Of a DNA stretch of 64,000 bases, positions 9,938 to 25,780 are shown piece by piece. Every line of letters starts with the position of its first letter. Position 1 is the first letter of the stretch. Source of the stretch: Superficieibacter electus (GTDB taxonomy: Bacteria; Pseudomonadota; Gammaproteobacteria; Enterobacterales; Enterobacteriaceae); assembly GCF_002915575.1 (NCBI RefSeq), contig NZ_PQGD01000002.1, forward strand, positions 248,001 to 312,000, read 5' to 3'. The notes beneath the pieces were generated by a model. It had not been told where the DNA came from and ran no database searches. It saw nothing but the letters and a program-made list of their open reading frames with translations. The position numbers and the translations under genes are program-made.

Positions 9938-10765
9938 ATGGCTTTGCAACAGGACATTATTCATGCGCTTGGCGCTAAACCACAGATTGATGCACAAGAA
10001 GAGATTCGTCGCAGCGTGGATTTTCTGAAATCGTATTTAACGACGTATCCCTTCATTAAATCGCTGGTGCTGGGGATCAGTGGCGGGCAGGACTCCACGC
10101 TTGCCGGAAAACTGTGCCAGCAGGCCATTAATGAATTGCGCGCAGAAAACAGTGCCGATGACCTGCAATTTATTGCAGTGCGGCTACCTTATGGCGTTCA
10201 GGCTGATGAGCAGGACTGTCAGGATGCAATCGAATTTATTCAACCCGATCGCGTATTGACGGTAAACATCAAAGGAGCGGTGCTGGCCAGCGAACAGGCG
10301 TTGCGTGACGCCGGCATTGAATTAAGCGATTTCGTTCGCGGTAATGAAAAAGCGCGTGAGCGGATGAAAGCACAATATAGCATCGCCGGAATGACGAAAG
10401 GCGTGGTCGTTGGCACCGATCATGCGGCCGAGGCGTTAACCGGCTTCTTTACCAAATATGGCGATGGCGGAACGGATATCAACCCGCTGTTCCGTCTGAA
10501 TAAACGTCAGGGCAAACAGCTACTGGCGCAGCTTGGCTGTCCGGAGCATTTGTACAAAAAACTGCCAACAGCAGACCTGGAGGATGATCGTCCTTCTTTA
10601 CCGGATGAAGCCGCACTTGGCGTAACGTATGAAGACATCGACAATTACCTTGAAGGTAAAACGGTTGATGAAGGCACCGCCCGAATTATTGAAGGCTGGT
10701 ATCTGAAAACTGAACATAAACGTCGTCCGCCTATCACCGTGTTTGACGATTTCTGGAAAAAGTAA
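9938..10765 (+). CDS. nadE: NH3-dependent NAD+ synthetase NadE
   Basis: A 275-residue cytoplasmic enzyme that adenylates nicotinic acid adenine dinucleotide and amidates it with ammonia to form NAD+. The ATP-pyrophosphatase P-loop SGGQDS is at residues 48-53. Other family blocks are [20 protein letters not shown] and [16 protein letters not shown]. There is no glutaminase domain, so it is the ammonia-only form. The ATG at 9938 follows an unusually long G-run (ACGGGGGGGTGAC). Confidence 0.97.
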   Translation: MALQQDIIHALGAKPQIDAQEEIRRSVDFLKSYLTTYPFIKSLVLGISGGQDSTLAGKLCQQAINELRAENSADDLQFIAVRLPYGVQADEQDCQDAIEFIQPDRVLTVNIKGAVLASEQALRDAGIELSDFVRGNEKARERMKAQYSIAGMTKGVVVGTDHAAEALTGFFTKYGDGGTDINPLFRLNKRQGKQLLAQLGCPEHLYKKLPTADLEDDRPSLPDEAALGVTYEDIDNYLEGKTVDEGTARIIEGWYLKTEHKRRPPITVFDDFWKK

Positions 10766-10772
10766 TTCTCTG

Positions 10773-10796
10773 CGGGCCGAGCTTTGCTCCGGCCCG
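10773..10796 (+). terminator. Hairpin after nadE
   Basis: CGGGCCGAGC pairs with GCTCCGGCCCG around a short loop, starting eight bases after the nadE stop. A T-rich stretch follows about 12 bases later. Probable nadE terminator. Confidence 0.6.
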
Positions 10797-10834
10797 TTCA
10801 CCCCGCCTCTTTTTTCGCCAGATTTATCTTGCTA

Positions 10835-10854
10835 TACTGTATGCGTAAACAGTA
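10835..10854 (+). promoter_or_regulatory. LexA (SOS) box of cho
   Basis: TACTGTATGCGTAAACAGTA is a near-perfect LexA operator (CTG-N10-CAG with palindromic TA flanks). It lies 12 bases before the cho start and overlaps the likely promoter. Induction of cho in the SOS response is established in E. coli. Confidence 0.93.
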
Positions 10855-10866
10855 TCAGGAGTAAAT

Positions 10867-11736
10867 GTGGCAAGGCGTCCCTCAGCACCGCGACTCGATT
10901 TCGAAGCTGCGGCTATATATGAATATCCCGAGCATTTACGTCCCTGGCTTGAGGCGTTGCCTAAATTGCCCGGTGTCTACTTTTTTCATGGCGAAAGTGA
11001 AGCCATGCCGCTGTATATTGGCAAAAGCATTAACATTCGCAGCCGGGTACTCTCGCATCTGCGTACCCCTGCTGAAGCCGCTATGCTGCGCCAGTCGAGG
11101 CGGATCACCTGGCTGCGTACCGCAGGTGAAGTTGGTGCATTGCTACTGGAAGCGCAGATGATCAAAGAGCAGCAGCCGCTCTTTAATAAACGTCTTCGAC
11201 GCAATCGCCAGCTTTGTTCGCTGCTGATGGTAGATGGCAAACCGCAGGTGGTTTACGCCCGTGAAGTTGATTTTTCCCACCAGCCGGGGCTATTTGGCCT
11301 GTTCGCTAACCGGCGTGCGGCGCTCGGCGCATTGCAGAGCATTGCCGATGAACACAAGCTCTGTTACGGGCTACTCGGTCTGGAATCGGTGACGCGCGGG
11401 CGCGCCTGTTTTCGTGCCGCTCTGCGACGTTGTGCCGGAGCCTGTTGCGGTAAAGAAAGCATTGAGGAACACAATCAGCGACTGCATGATGCCCTGGCAC
11501 GGTTGCAGGTCGTATGCTGGCCGTGGAAAGGCCCGGTGGCAATGAAAGAAAGCGGCCCGGATATGACCCAGTATCATATTATTGATAACTGGCTATGGCT
11601 CGGGTCGGTCAATAGCCCGGACGAGGCGACATCCTTATTACGCACCCCTGCCGGGTTCGATCAGGATGGCTATAAAATTCTCTGCAAGCCCCTGATGGCG
11701 GGAAATTTCGAAATCAGCGAATTAATGTCCCGGTAG
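10867..11736 (+). CDS. cho: Excinuclease Cho (UvrC homologue)
   Basis: A 289-residue nuclease homologous to the N-terminal half of UvrC. It makes the 3' incision on UvrAB-marked lesions that UvrC cannot handle. A GIY-YIG domain covers residues 30-110 ([24 protein letters not shown], and the [19 protein letters not shown] helix). A cysteine-rich segment follows ([10 protein letters not shown]). The GTG at 10867 with GGAG upstream gives the family N-terminus. The last 15 bases overlap the convergent ves gene. Confidence 0.94.
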   Translation: MARRPSAPRLDFEAAAIYEYPEHLRPWLEALPKLPGVYFFHGESEAMPLYIGKSINIRSRVLSHLRTPAEAAMLRQSRRITWLRTAGEVGALLLEAQMIKEQQPLFNKRLRRNRQLCSLLMVDGKPQVVYAREVDFSHQPGLFGLFANRRAALGALQSIADEHKLCYGLLGLESVTRGRACFRAALRRCAGACCGKESIEEHNQRLHDALARLQVVCWPWKGPVAMKESGPDMTQYHIIDNWLWLGSVNSPDEATSLLRTPAGFDQDGYKILCKPLMAGNFEISELMSR

Positions 11737-12285
11737 CCAGGTAATCTCACTAAACAGCAGTTGCCCCTCGGTTTTCAGTAACCGCAGGGTATGAGATCCA
11801 TCCTGCCAGTAAGCACCCTGCTCAGCAGTTAATAATTTATCGCCGAGCTGCCATGCGCCATTGAGGACAAATACCACGCCTCCGCGCGAACCGAAGGTGG
11901 TGAACGTGCGGTCAGCAACTCTCACCTTCGCCTGGCAGCGATCGCGGCGGGTTATGATGTTGAAATCCATCGACATATGCCCTTCCGTAAGATGGGCGCG
12001 GACCGTTTGCTCGCCGGAAAAACGAAACGGCTGAAAGCGCCGCAACGTATGACGAAATTCACTGCCGGCATCCAGCGTCATTTCTCCACCTTCAAGCAAA
12101 GTAATTACCCGATCGGTTCCCGGAAAAACCGCGAACTCACCGCTTGCCGCAATGGAGGCAATACTGGCCCGCCAGTTAAAGTCGCGAGTCGCAGGAGGAA
12201 AGCAACAGAGCTCGCGGGTTTCGCCGGCACCGTTGCGCCATAAATTGACCGGCATTGTGCGCATATCAAAATAATCCATCATCAC
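11722..12285 (-). CDS. ves: HutD/Ves family protein
   Basis: A protein of about 187 residues (E. coli Ves 191) with a double-cupin fold. Characteristic segments are [13 protein letters not shown] near the N-terminus, [11 protein letters not shown], and [18 protein letters not shown]. In E. coli it is reported as cold- and stress-inducible; its molecular role is unknown. Two adjacent ATGs at 12285 and 12282 are both possible; E. coli begins with the equivalent of the second. The 3' end overlaps cho. Confidence 0.9.
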   Translation of the reverse strand: MMMDYFDMRTMPVNLWRNGAGETRELCCFPPATRDFNWRASIASIAASGEFAVFPGTDRVITLLEGGEMTLDAGSEFRHTLRRFQPFRFSGEQTVRAHLTEGHMSMDFNIITRRDRCQAKVRVADRTFTTFGSRGGVVFVLNGAWQLGDKLLTAEQGAYWQDGSHTLRLLKTEGQLLFSEITWLPGH

Positions 12286-12499
12286 TCCTGAAAGGACAGT
12301 GCGTAGTGCTATGCCGCCCGTTGCTGACAGCGGCTTATCATTATCGGTTATGGGTCAATTATCGGCAGCGTAACGGCTGGCCTTAACATAACCTTGCCAC
12401 AAAGTGAAAAACGCATACGGAGCCCGGAAAGGCAGGAATGTTGATCCAGCCTCAGGAGAATACCGCGTCGGTAGCCGGAGGCAAGTGATAAAAAGAAAA
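12286..12499. other. Intergenic gap upstream of ves
   Basis: Holds the ves promoter region and, at its right end, the T-run side of the spy terminator. I see no convincing ORF or RNA gene. GAGCCCGGAAAGGCAGGAAT (reading from about 12418) has ribosome-site-like purines but no frame behind it. Confidence 0.3.
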
Positions 12500-12549
12500 A
12501 CCGCCGGGCCTGCCCACGGCCTGAAGAGGCTATGGGCAGGACCGGCGGT
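12500..12549 (-). terminator. Terminator of spy
   Basis: A long imperfect stem, ACCGCCGGGCCTGCCCA (12500-12516) with TGGGCAGGACCGGCGGT (12533-12549), is followed on the minus strand by a T-rich run (TTTTTCTTTTT). It starts about 20 bases after the spy stop. Confidence 0.9.
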
Positions 12550-12569
12550 CTTGAATTTTGTCAGCGAGT

Positions 12570-13052
12570 TTACTCAGCTGGCGGAGCCATTTTACCGTCT
12601 GCGGCGTGATGTTCTGTCAGACGCTTCTCAAAATTGGCATTAAACTGTTTTTTCTGCTCCGGGGTCAGAATGTTATAAATTTTGTTCTGTGCCTCCATGC
12701 GTGCCAGCATCTGAGACTTATGCTGTGCCTGCATTTTGTCGATCTGGGCTTCTGCTTTCGCCTTATCGAAGGTGTCGCTGGCGATCAGGGCGTGGGTGGC
12801 ACGCAACTCCTCAACCGGCGGGCGTTTCATTTCAGCACGCTGGGCTTTCATAATGTCGCGAACCTGCTGTTTTTGCGCATCCGTCAGGTTCAGGTCTTTG
12901 AACATCATGTCATGATGCGGCCCCATTGGCCCTTTGTGCTGTAGCGCTGTTTTGCCTGCGCCCGGAGCGGTGGTGGTGTCTGCTGCATGGGCCAGATTCG
13001 CTGCGCCAAACGCCAGGGTAGAGGCAACAAACAGAGCAGTTAATTTACGCAT
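12570..13052 (-). CDS. spy: Periplasmic chaperone Spy
   Basis: A 160-residue ATP-independent periplasmic chaperone (E. coli 161). A Sec signal peptide (MRKLTALFVASTLAFGAANL, cleaved after AHA at about residue 23) precedes the helical cradle. The two LTxxQ motifs of the CpxP/Spy family are visible as LTDAQKQQ and LTPEQKKQ. The N-terminal and C-terminal tails are rich in flexible, charged residues. In E. coli spy is induced by the Cpx and Bae envelope-stress systems. Monocistronic. Confidence 0.96.
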   Translation of the reverse strand: MRKLTALFVASTLAFGAANLAHAADTTTAPGAGKTALQHKGPMGPHHDMMFKDLNLTDAQKQQVRDIMKAQRAEMKRPPVEELRATHALIASDTFDKAKAEAQIDKMQAQHKSQMLARMEAQNKIYNILTPEQKKQFNANFEKRLTEHHAADGKMAPPAE

Positions 13053-13145
13053 GGTTTTATCCTTCTTTCAGTTATTCTTTCGGCGTATTTGCCGTATTGA
13101 CAATATTAACTTTACGCGCTTTTTCGTCAATAAGTCATTATCAGA

Positions 13146-13160
13146 GTAAAGCATTGAAAG
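13146..13160. promoter_or_regulatory. Possible CpxR box upstream of spy
   Basis: GTAAAGCATTGAAAG fits GTAAA-N5-GTAAA with two mismatches in the second half-site. It lies about 95 bases upstream of the spy start. Cpx control of spy is established in E. coli; this exact site is my inference. Confidence 0.35.
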
Positions 13161-13196
13161 GGTAAAAAACGTTTATTCATCAATTATGGAGAAAAT

Positions 13197-13253
13197 ATGA
13201 AAAAAAGATGGAGAGTGATTGCAAAAATAGTTAATGCACTGATTGTGAAGTAA
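13197..13253 (+). CDS. Possible 18-residue basic peptide
   Basis: ATG at 13197 follows GGAG at a five-base spacing and opens a frame MKKRWRVIAKIVNALIVK ending in TAA. The peptide has a basic N-terminus and a hydrophobic, amphipathic-looking helix. It lies divergent from spy in an otherwise AT-rich 322-bp gap (13053-13374) that also holds the spy promoter and the astE terminator. I do not recognise it with certainty. The good ribosome site is the main support, and a chance frame of this size is quite possible. Confidence 0.3.
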   Translation: MKKRWRVIAKIVNALIVK

Positions 13254-13332
13254 TTATGAAAAGTATAAAACAACGCTGATTAATAATAAAGCACTTTACC
13301 AGGATAAATCCGCATTACCGATAAAAATAATA

Positions 13333-13355
13333 GCTCCGGTAAAATTGGCCGGAGC
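13333..13355 (-). terminator. Terminator of the ast operon
   Basis: GCTCCGG (13333-13339) and CCGGAGC (13349-13355) form a stem about 20 bases past the astE stop. On the minus strand TATTATTTTT follows. Probable operon terminator. Confidence 0.75.
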
Positions 13356-13374
13356 GTAAATTAAAGTCGCTACT

Positions 13375-14343
13375 TTACGATAACCTTTTTAGCATCAATC
13401 CCGCACGCAAACCTGGCGCAACGTCAGGATTTGGGAAAAGCACATATTCGTTTTCATTTCCGACCCGCCAGTAGCGTCCGTCTTCTTCAGCCAGCAACGT
13501 TCCGGGGGGAAATGCAGTGAAATTAAGTGTTTTCGCTGACATATGCAGGGTAAAATTCGCGCCATGTCGGGTCAGTTGCTGTACAACCTGATAACGCAGC
13601 GGTTCAGCATAACTCCCCTGCGTCAACTCACCAGCAGCCAGATGACTAAGTGCCCGGCCAGTAGTGGCAAAAAGAGAAAGATCATTTTCGCCAAACGGCA
13701 ATGCCTTGCCCAGTTCCAGCGTACAGGCCAGTGCAGTAAAACGCTCACTGCTGAAATGACTGAAGGTTCCACCAGGCTGCTGATGAAAAACCAGCGCTTC
13801 CAGCCCCGCCGTTCCCAGCCAGCGTAAAAATGCCGCATCCCAGGGTTGGTTTCGCACGGGCAACACGCCAAAACGGACATGATGCGAACCCCGGATTGCC
13901 GTATGCAGATCCAGATGCCAGCGTAACGCTCGTTCATCTTCGGCAAAAAAGTGGCTAACCGTCTCTTCCAGTAACGCGGCGCGGGCCGTCTCGCCGCTGC
14001 GCGGAAATTGCTGCCAGCGACCGCCGAACATCCGGTTGAGATCGGCGTGCAGATAGCGTTTCCCGGCCCGCAGCGCGGCGGGATTGCCGAGGATAATCAG
14101 CAACCGCCAGCGCAGGGGAATGCTGCCCGCCATCAATTCATTCAATAATCGATCCACCATCTCCACTGGCGCGGTTTCGTTGCCGTGGATACCCGCGGAG
14201 AGGACCAGCGCCTGCGACACCGGCTGGTGCGGCGTTAACTCCAGTATGCCCTCCTCCAGCCAGCGCCAGCGAAACCCGGGGGTATCACCCCGGGTGGCCA
14301 GCGGTGCGGTGCCCGCCAGCGTCAATGCCAGAAAATGATTCAT
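13375..14343 (-). CDS. astE: Succinylglutamate desuccinylase AstE
   Basis: A 322-residue zinc enzyme of the M14-like AspA/AstE family, same length as E. coli. It splits N2-succinylglutamate into succinate and glutamate, the last step of the AST pathway. Zinc ligands are in [10 protein letters not shown] (His, Glu) and the histidine in [22 protein letters not shown] carries the catalytic glutamate. The ATG at 14343 follows GGAGG. Last gene of astCADBE, separated from astB by 11 bases. Confidence 0.95.
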   Translation of the reverse strand: MNHFLALTLAGTAPLATRGDTPGFRWRWLEEGILELTPHQPVSQALVLSAGIHGNETAPVEMVDRLLNELMAGSIPLRWRLLIILGNPAALRAGKRYLHADLNRMFGGRWQQFPRSGETARAALLEETVSHFFAEDERALRWHLDLHTAIRGSHHVRFGVLPVRNQPWDAAFLRWLGTAGLEALVFHQQPGGTFSHFSSERFTALACTLELGKALPFGENDLSLFATTGRALSHLAAGELTQGSYAEPLRYQVVQQLTRHGANFTLHMSAKTLNFTAFPPGTLLAEEDGRYWRVGNENEYVLFPNPDVAPGLRAGLMLKRLS

Positions 14344-14354
14344 CTTGCCTCCAT

Positions 14355-19430
<5,076 letters not shown>

Positions 19431-19476
19431 TTAAGAAATGTTAATATTCATGAGTGTTTGCGCTGTAAATGTAGAT

Positions 19477-19492
19477 TGCAGGCATCGTGCCA
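19477..19492 (-). promoter_or_regulatory. Sigma-54 promoter of astCADBE
   Basis: On the minus strand the sequence is TGGCACGATGCCTGCA, which fits the -24/-12 consensus TGGCACG-N4-TTGCA with one mismatch and the exact GG-N10-GC spacing. It lies about 75 bases before astC. NtrC/sigma-54 control of ast under nitrogen limitation is established in E. coli and Salmonella. Confidence 0.88.
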
Positions 19493-19554
19493 GCCAGCGA
19501 AAAAAATGCATAAAACGGATGCGTGAACGGAATATCAACGGGTTACAACCGAGC

Positions 19555-19584
19555 GGTATGCACTACATTTGCATACAAAGTGCA
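19555..19584. promoter_or_regulatory. TGCA-rich inverted repeat, possible NtrC or ArgR enhancer region
   Basis: TGCACT and AGTGCA form the outer arms of an inverted repeat with a further TTTGCATACAAA inside. It lies about 65-105 bases upstream of the sigma-54 element, where enhancer sites are expected. TGCAC half-sites recall NtrC boxes (TGCACC-N5-GGTGCA), but the spacing does not fit exactly. The rest of the 19404-19827 gap shows only the xthA promoter area. Confidence 0.3.
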
Positions 19585-19827
19585 TAAATAGGCTAAAACG
19601 TGGATTTACCGCCTGATAATCAGAAATATTATTCATACGTAAAATATAATTCTGGAAATGTGATCGCCTGCGAAATTTCTTGCAGATGGCCGCCTCATTA
19701 AGGTGCGTCGCGCACTGATATCGCACGCTTACTGCACCGCGGTGAGCCAGGCGCGGGATCTTCGCGCGGCGCGACGTAATTTCTGCTACCATCGCCACTC
19801 AACTCATCCAGCACAGTGGCAGCGACT

Positions 19828-20634
19828 ATGAAATTCGTCTCTTTTAATATCAACGGCCTGCGCGCCCGCCCGCATCAACTTGCCGCAATTGTCGAAAAGC
19901 ATCAGCCGGATGTGATCGGCTTGCAGGAAACCAAGGTACATGACGACATGTTTCCTCTCGAAGAAGTGGCAAAACTCGGCTATAACGTTTTTTATCACGG
20001 CCAGAAGGGGCATTACGGCGTGGCGCTATTGACCAAAGAAACGCCGGTCTCGGTACGCCGTGGTTTTCCAAATGATGGTGAAGAGGCCCAGCGCCGCATT
20101 ATTATTGCCGAGGTGCCGTCGCCGCTGGGCAACGTGACCGTGATCAACGGTTATTTCCCGCAGGGGGAAAGCCGCGACCATCCGCTTAAATTCCCCGCCA
20201 AAGAACAGTTTTATCAGAACTTACAAACCCTGCTGGAAAGCGAGCTGAAGAAAGAAAATCCAGTGCTGATTATGGGTGACATGAATATCAGCCCGACCGA
20301 TCTGGATATTGGTATTGGCGAAGACAGCCGTAAACGCTGGCTGCGCACTGGCAAGTGCTCGTTCCTGCCGGAAGAGCGCGAGTGGATGCAGCGCCTGCTG
20401 GACTGGGGGTTGGTAGACACCTTCCGTCAGGCTAACCCGGAAACCGCCGATCGCTATTCGTGGTTCGATTACCGTTCAAAAGGGTTTGACGATAATCGCG
20501 GTCTGCGTATTGACCTGCTGCTGGCAAGCCTCCCGCTGGCGGAGCGCTGCGTGGAAACGGGCATTGATTATGACATCCGCAGTATGGAAAAGCCCTCAGA
20601 TCACGCGCCGGTATGGGCAACGTTTAAGGTCTGA
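19828..20634 (+). CDS. xthA: Exodeoxyribonuclease III XthA
   Basis: A 268-residue AP endonuclease and 3'-5' exonuclease of the EEP family. It repairs abasic sites and 3' blocks. Metal-binding Glu34 lies in GLQETK, the catalytic aspartate/asparagine in [12 protein letters not shown], and His259 in KPSDHAPVW at the C-terminus. The ATG at 19828 ([14 protein letters not shown]) matches the E. coli start and length; an upstream GTG at 19816 would only add four residues. Confidence 0.97.
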   Translation: MKFVSFNINGLRARPHQLAAIVEKHQPDVIGLQETKVHDDMFPLEEVAKLGYNVFYHGQKGHYGVALLTKETPVSVRRGFPNDGEEAQRRIIIAEVPSPLGNVTVINGYFPQGESRDHPLKFPAKEQFYQNLQTLLESELKKENPVLIMGDMNISPTDLDIGIGEDSRKRWLRTGKCSFLPEEREWMQRLLDWGLVDTFRQANPETADRYSWFDYRSKGFDDNRGLRIDLLLASLPLAERCVETGIDYDIRSMEKPSDHAPVWATFKV

Positions 20635-20637
20635 GCG

Positions 20638-21051
20638 ATGAAAACCCTCGACGTGGTAGCCGCTATCATCGAACGTGATGGCAAAATTTTACTCGCCAGG
20701 CGGCCTGCCCACGCCGATCAGCCTGGCCTGTGGGAATTTGCGGGCGGTAAAGTCGAGCCGGGCGAAAGCCAGCCGCAGGCGCTGGTGCGCGAACTGCGCG
20801 AAGAACTGGGTATTGAGGCGACGGTAGGGAATTACGTTGCCAGCCACCAGCGTGAGGTTTCAGGGCGGCTTATCCATCTTCACGCCTGGCATGTGCCCGC
20901 GTTTAGCGGCACGTTGACCGCTATTGAACATCAGGATTTGATCTGGTGCGTCCCGGCCGACGCGCGGGGTTTTCCACTCGCCCCCGCTGATATCCCTTTA
21001 TTAGACGCGTTTATGCTTTTACGCGCCGCCACACCAGCGGATGAGTGCTGA
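20638..21051 (+). CDS. nudG: CTP pyrophosphohydrolase / nudix hydrolase NudG
   Basis: A 137-residue nudix enzyme (E. coli 135), MutT-like, that hydrolyses CTP, 5-hydroxy-dCTP and other oxidised pyrimidine nucleotides. The nudix box spans about residues 37-59 (GGKVEPGESQPQ...RELREELG). It starts three bases after xthA, suggesting co-transcription with this repair gene. The 3' end overlaps convergent ynjH by 41 bases. Confidence 0.93.
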   Translation: MKTLDVVAAIIERDGKILLARRPAHADQPGLWEFAGGKVEPGESQPQALVRELREELGIEATVGNYVASHQREVSGRLIHLHAWHVPAFSGTLTAIEHQDLIWCVPADARGFPLAPADIPLLDAFMLLRAATPADEC

Positions 21052-21286
21052 GGGTTTTCTCGTCCCGCTGGCACTGAAGCAACACGCCTTCTGTTTTTAT
21101 CACCGCACCTTCGGAGTAGTTTTGATCCTGATAGACGCAGCACTGGTTACAGGGCTGCGCACGCTGACCGCCAGTGCTGAACACGTCTGGCGGGACATTG
21201 ACCTCAACATCCGGGCGAATACGCGGTTCAGCCTGCGCGCTGGCGCTGACCAGGGCAAAAATAGCAGCAGCGATCATCATCTTCAT
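21011..21286 (-). CDS. ynjH: YnjH family secreted protein
   Basis: A 91-residue protein (E. coli 90). It has a Sec-type signal peptide (MKMMIAAAIFALVSASAQA) and a conserved DUF1496 region with the cysteine cluster CNQCCVYQDQNYSEGAV. Function unknown. The ATG at 21286 with AGGAA upstream is preferred to the longer frame reaching 21328. It overlaps the 3' end of nudG on the opposite strand. Confidence 0.88.
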   Translation of the reverse strand: MKMMIAAAIFALVSASAQAEPRIRPDVEVNVPPDVFSTGGQRAQPCNQCCVYQDQNYSEGAVIKTEGVLLQCQRDEKTLSTHPLVWRRVKA

Positions 21287-21495
21287 ATTATTTAATTCCT
21301 GAATGTATTTATTACGTACTATAACCAAAGCCAGATAAATATGCTGCCATCACTTTTTATTATGATGCGCGTCCCATTATAAATTCGCCCGCTACAGGAA
21401 TTTTTTCTTGCAACCCGCACGGGCGCGAATGTTATAGTCGAAAAGCTGTCACTTTTTCTTCGCAACCATAATAAATACAACCCATCACATCATAA

Positions 21496-22854
<1,359 letters not shown>

Positions 22855-22861
22855 CCTTGTT

Positions 22862-22883
22862 GCGCCTCCGTCAAAAGAGGCGC
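22862..22883 (+). terminator. Hairpin after gdhA
   Basis: GCGCCTC (22862-22868) and GAGGCGC (22877-22883) pair seven bases after the gdhA stop. No T-run follows. It lies between convergent gdhA and the unknown gene at 22888. Confidence 0.55.
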
Positions 22884-22887
22884 TTCA

Positions 22888-23697
22888 CTACTGATAACCG
22901 TCCCAGGCACGATCCAGTACTTCCACCGCTGGCCGGGCAAGCGTCACGCTCTGTGCAGAAAGCGTGCTGGTTCTGACCCGGCTGGACGTCAGTTCTCCCC
23001 ATGACCAACTGACGCGGGTATTGTTCTCCAGTTTGGCTATCGCCTGCGCGGCGTTATCACCGTAGATAAAGGGAAAATCAGCGGCAGTAATAAATTGGCT
23101 ATTACCAATGCGTAGCTGTGCAATGGGATTAAAGCGCATCTTACCGACCGAAATCAGATACCCTTCCGGCACCTCCAGCGCGGTTAACTCCGGCACTTTC
23201 TGAATATAAAAATTCTCATCATTGATGAAACAACCGTGAAAATCGGCTTCGTTATCGTTGACGCTTTCCCGGGTTTCACAGGCAAAATGCCAGCCTTCAT
23301 CTCTATTGCCAATATAGCCATCGGCATTGACGCCCGTATGCGTTAGCGTATAGCGCGTATTGCCTACGCTACCCTCCTCTTTAGCTAAAAGATCGAGAGA
23401 GCCGGGGACGTTACGGCTGGTAGTAAGCTGGCAGATCATTCTTCCTTGTGGAAATAACGGGCGGGAAGAAAACGTCATTACCACCGGCGCGAGTGAATAA
23501 TTCATCAGCGAATGGATCTCACTGGCAACGTAGATATCCGCGCAATGCAGGGAGTGTGAATTCGCCTGCTGGTTCAGCCAGGTGGTTTCCTGTAACGTTG
23601 CGCGCCGAAATGCTGTGGCGGGAATACCGGCATCCGTTGTGGCACTGGATAACGTCGGGCGCAAGAGCAATACCATTAATATATATTTTTCAACCAT
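22888..23697 (-). CDS. Unrecognised secreted protein
   Basis: About 269 residues from the ATG at 23697. The N-terminus has a hydrophobic core (VEKYILMVLLL) then SSA, consistent with a signal peptide. The mature part holds four cysteines (HCADIY, ICQLTT, FACETR, HGCFIN), enough for two disulfides, which supports a periplasmic location. I do not recognise the family. The frame can be extended to 23763, but that adds a run without signal character. It lies between gdhA and topB, where E. coli carries a different gene, so this is a lineage-specific insertion or replacement. Ribosome site is weak. Confidence 0.65.
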   Translation of the reverse strand: MVEKYILMVLLLRPTLSSATTDAGIPATAFRRATLQETTWLNQQANSHSLHCADIYVASEIHSLMNYSLAPVVMTFSSRPLFPQGRMICQLTTSRNVPGSLDLLAKEEGSVGNTRYTLTHTGVNADGYIGNRDEGWHFACETRESVNDNEADFHGCFINDENFYIQKVPELTALEVPEGYLISVGKMRFNPIAQLRIGNSQFITAADFPFIYGDNAAQAIAKLENNTRVSWSWGELTSSRVRTSTLSAQSVTLARPAVEVLDRAWDGYQ

Positions 23698-23776
23698 GGA
23701 TTTAACCCAATATATATCTATTCCAGCGCAGTGTGGAATATCAGCCCAAAAGTCGGCAGGCATAATATCAGGGTTA

Positions 23777-23817
23777 AAAAAAACGCCTTTGAGCCGCGTG
23801 CTCCTGAAGGCGTTTTT
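23777..23817 (-). terminator. Terminator of topB
   Basis: AAAACGCCTT and AAGGCGTTTT pair around a 17-base loop, and on the minus strand the stem is followed by a T-run (complement of 23776-23783). It lies 10 bases past the topB stop. On the + strand a shorter T-run follows, so it could work in both directions. Confidence 0.75.
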
Positions 23818-23826
23818 CAGAATATA

Positions 23827-25776
23827 TTAAGATGGTATTGCGGCATTCTCGCCATTATCAGGTGGGGACGTTTTTTTCGTGCTGCGTTTACGAAACCCTT
23901 TTTTCTTATCCGCTGCCGGCGCGACAATACCACGAAACTGGCGGACCGGCGTGCTGCGAGCCTGATGGATCAGATCGTGCAATGTGCCGACCAGCGGCTG
24001 CATGAAGTCCTGATAGCGGCACTGCTTCTCACTGATTTGCGTCAGTACCGATTCCCAGTGGGCAGTCATATCCGGCCTCGCCGCCATCTCAGGCAAAGAG
24101 TGGATCAACGCGCGGCCGGCTTCCGTCGAGTGAATATAGCGCCCCTGCTTATGCAAGAAGCTGCGCTTAAACAGCAGTTCGATGATCCCGGCGCGGGTAG
24201 CCTCGGTGCCAAGTCCGTCGGTGGCGCGCAGGATCTTCTTGAGATCTTTATCCTGTACAAAACGGGCGATCCCGGTCATGGCAGACAGCAGCGTGGCGTC
24301 GGTAAAGTGACGTGGCGGCTGGGTTTGCCGTTCCACGACTTCGCCTTTTTCACACAGTAATTCATCGCCTTTCGCCACCACCGGCAGCGGAGTGCCGTCG
24401 TTTTCTTCATCACGCTCTTTAGAGCCGAGCAGCGTGCGCCAGCCTGCATCGGCGAGGAAGCGGGCTTTGGCAATAAATTTGCCGTTAGCGATCTCCAGTT
24501 CAATCACGCACTTACGGAACACCGCATCCGGGCAAAACTGCATCAAATACTGACGGGCGATCAGACCGTACACTTTGGCTTCGTGGTCGTTGAGATTGAC
24601 GGCGGAACTGCGCGCCGTAGGGATAATCGCATGGTGGGCGTCGACTTTTTTATCATCCCAGCAGCGATTGCGTTTATTAGCATCGACCACAGGCTGCGGC
24701 AGCAGGCCCGGCGCATGAACGCCAATCGCATTCATTACCGCATGACGTCCGGCAAAGTGCTCTTCCGGCAGATAGCGGCAGTCTGAGCGCGGGTAGGTAA
24801 TGAGCTTATGGGTTTCATACAGCTTCTGGCAGATATCCAGCACGTTCTGCGCGCTGAGGTTAAAACGCCGGGCGGCCTCAATTTGCAGCGAGGAGAGGGA
24901 AAACGGCAGCGGCGCAGGTTCTGATTCCCGTTTATCGTTATACGATGTCACGATTGCAGGCTGACCGGCGATGCGGCTGACGACGTGATCGGCCAGCGGA
25001 CGATGCAGCAATCGCCCTTCTTCATCCTGATACGGTTCGCAGGCTTCACTCGGCTGCCAGAGCGCAGTAAAGCGCTCGTCCTTTGGCGTGACGATATGCG
25101 CTTTTACATCAAAGAAATCTTTGGCAATGAAGTTTTCAATTTCTTCATCACGGCGAACTACCAGCCCGAGCACCGGTGTCTGCACGCGCCCTACCGACAG
25201 CACGCCCTGATAGCCCGCGTTGCGACCAAGGATCGTATAAGCCCGGGTCATGTTAATACCGTAAAGCCAGTCGGCACGCGCCCGTGCCAGCGCGGAAACG
25301 CACAGCGGGATAAACTCGCTGTTGGCACGCAGACGCGAAATTGCGCGTTCCACGGCCTGCGGATTCAGGTCGTTAATCAGGCAGCGCTGCACCTGCTGGC
25401 GTTTTGCCGGCGCGAGTTGCAGGTAATCCAGCACTTCATCGACCAGTAACTGCCCTTCACGATCCGGGTCACCCGCGTGGATCACTTCCTCGGCTTCATG
25501 TAGAAAGCGTTTGATAACATTGAGCTGTTTGGTGACCGACGGCCTCGGCTGAAGCTGCCACTTCTCCGGCACGATAGGCAGATCGTTGAGGTTCCAGCGC
25601 GCATAGCGGCCATCGTACGCATCAGGCTGGGCCTGTTCGAGAAGATGGCCGATACACCAGGTGACGACCTGCCCATTACCGCACTCAATAAAGCCATCGC
25701 CTTTACGATGCGGCTTTGGGAGCACATCCGCAATCGCCCGTCCCAGGCTTGGCTTTTCCGCAATAAACAGCCGCAT
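23827..25776 (-). CDS. topB: DNA topoisomerase III TopB
   Basis: A 649-residue type IA topoisomerase (E. coli 653) that decatenates and resolves recombination or replication intermediates. The N-terminal Toprim domain starts [20 protein letters not shown] and includes [12 protein letters not shown] (metal-binding DxD/E). The catalytic tyrosine is in [16 protein letters not shown], about residue 328. The basic C-terminal tail ([12 protein letters not shown]) binds DNA. Five bases separate it from selD upstream, so they are co-transcribed. Confidence 0.96.
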   Translation of the reverse strand: MRLFIAEKPSLGRAIADVLPKPHRKGDGFIECGNGQVVTWCIGHLLEQAQPDAYDGRYARWNLNDLPIVPEKWQLQPRPSVTKQLNVIKRFLHEAEEVIHAGDPDREGQLLVDEVLDYLQLAPAKRQQVQRCLINDLNPQAVERAISRLRANSEFIPLCVSALARARADWLYGINMTRAYTILGRNAGYQGVLSVGRVQTPVLGLVVRRDEEIENFIAKDFFDVKAHIVTPKDERFTALWQPSEACEPYQDEEGRLLHRPLADHVVSRIAGQPAIVTSYNDKRESEPAPLPFSLSSLQIEAARRFNLSAQNVLDICQKLYETHKLITYPRSDCRYLPEEHFAGRHAVMNAIGVHAPGLLPQPVVDANKRNRCWDDKKVDAHHAIIPTARSSAVNLNDHEAKVYGLIARQYLMQFCPDAVFRKCVIELEIANGKFIAKARFLADAGWRTLLGSKERDEENDGTPLPVVAKGDELLCEKGEVVERQTQPPRHFTDATLLSAMTGIARFVQDKDLKKILRATDGLGTEATRAGIIELLFKRSFLHKQGRYIHSTEAGRALIHSLPEMAARPDMTAHWESVLTQISEKQCRYQDFMQPLVGTLHDLIHQARSTPVRQFRGIVAPAADKKKGFRKRSTKKTSPPDNGENAAIPS

Positions 25777-25780
25777 CGAC

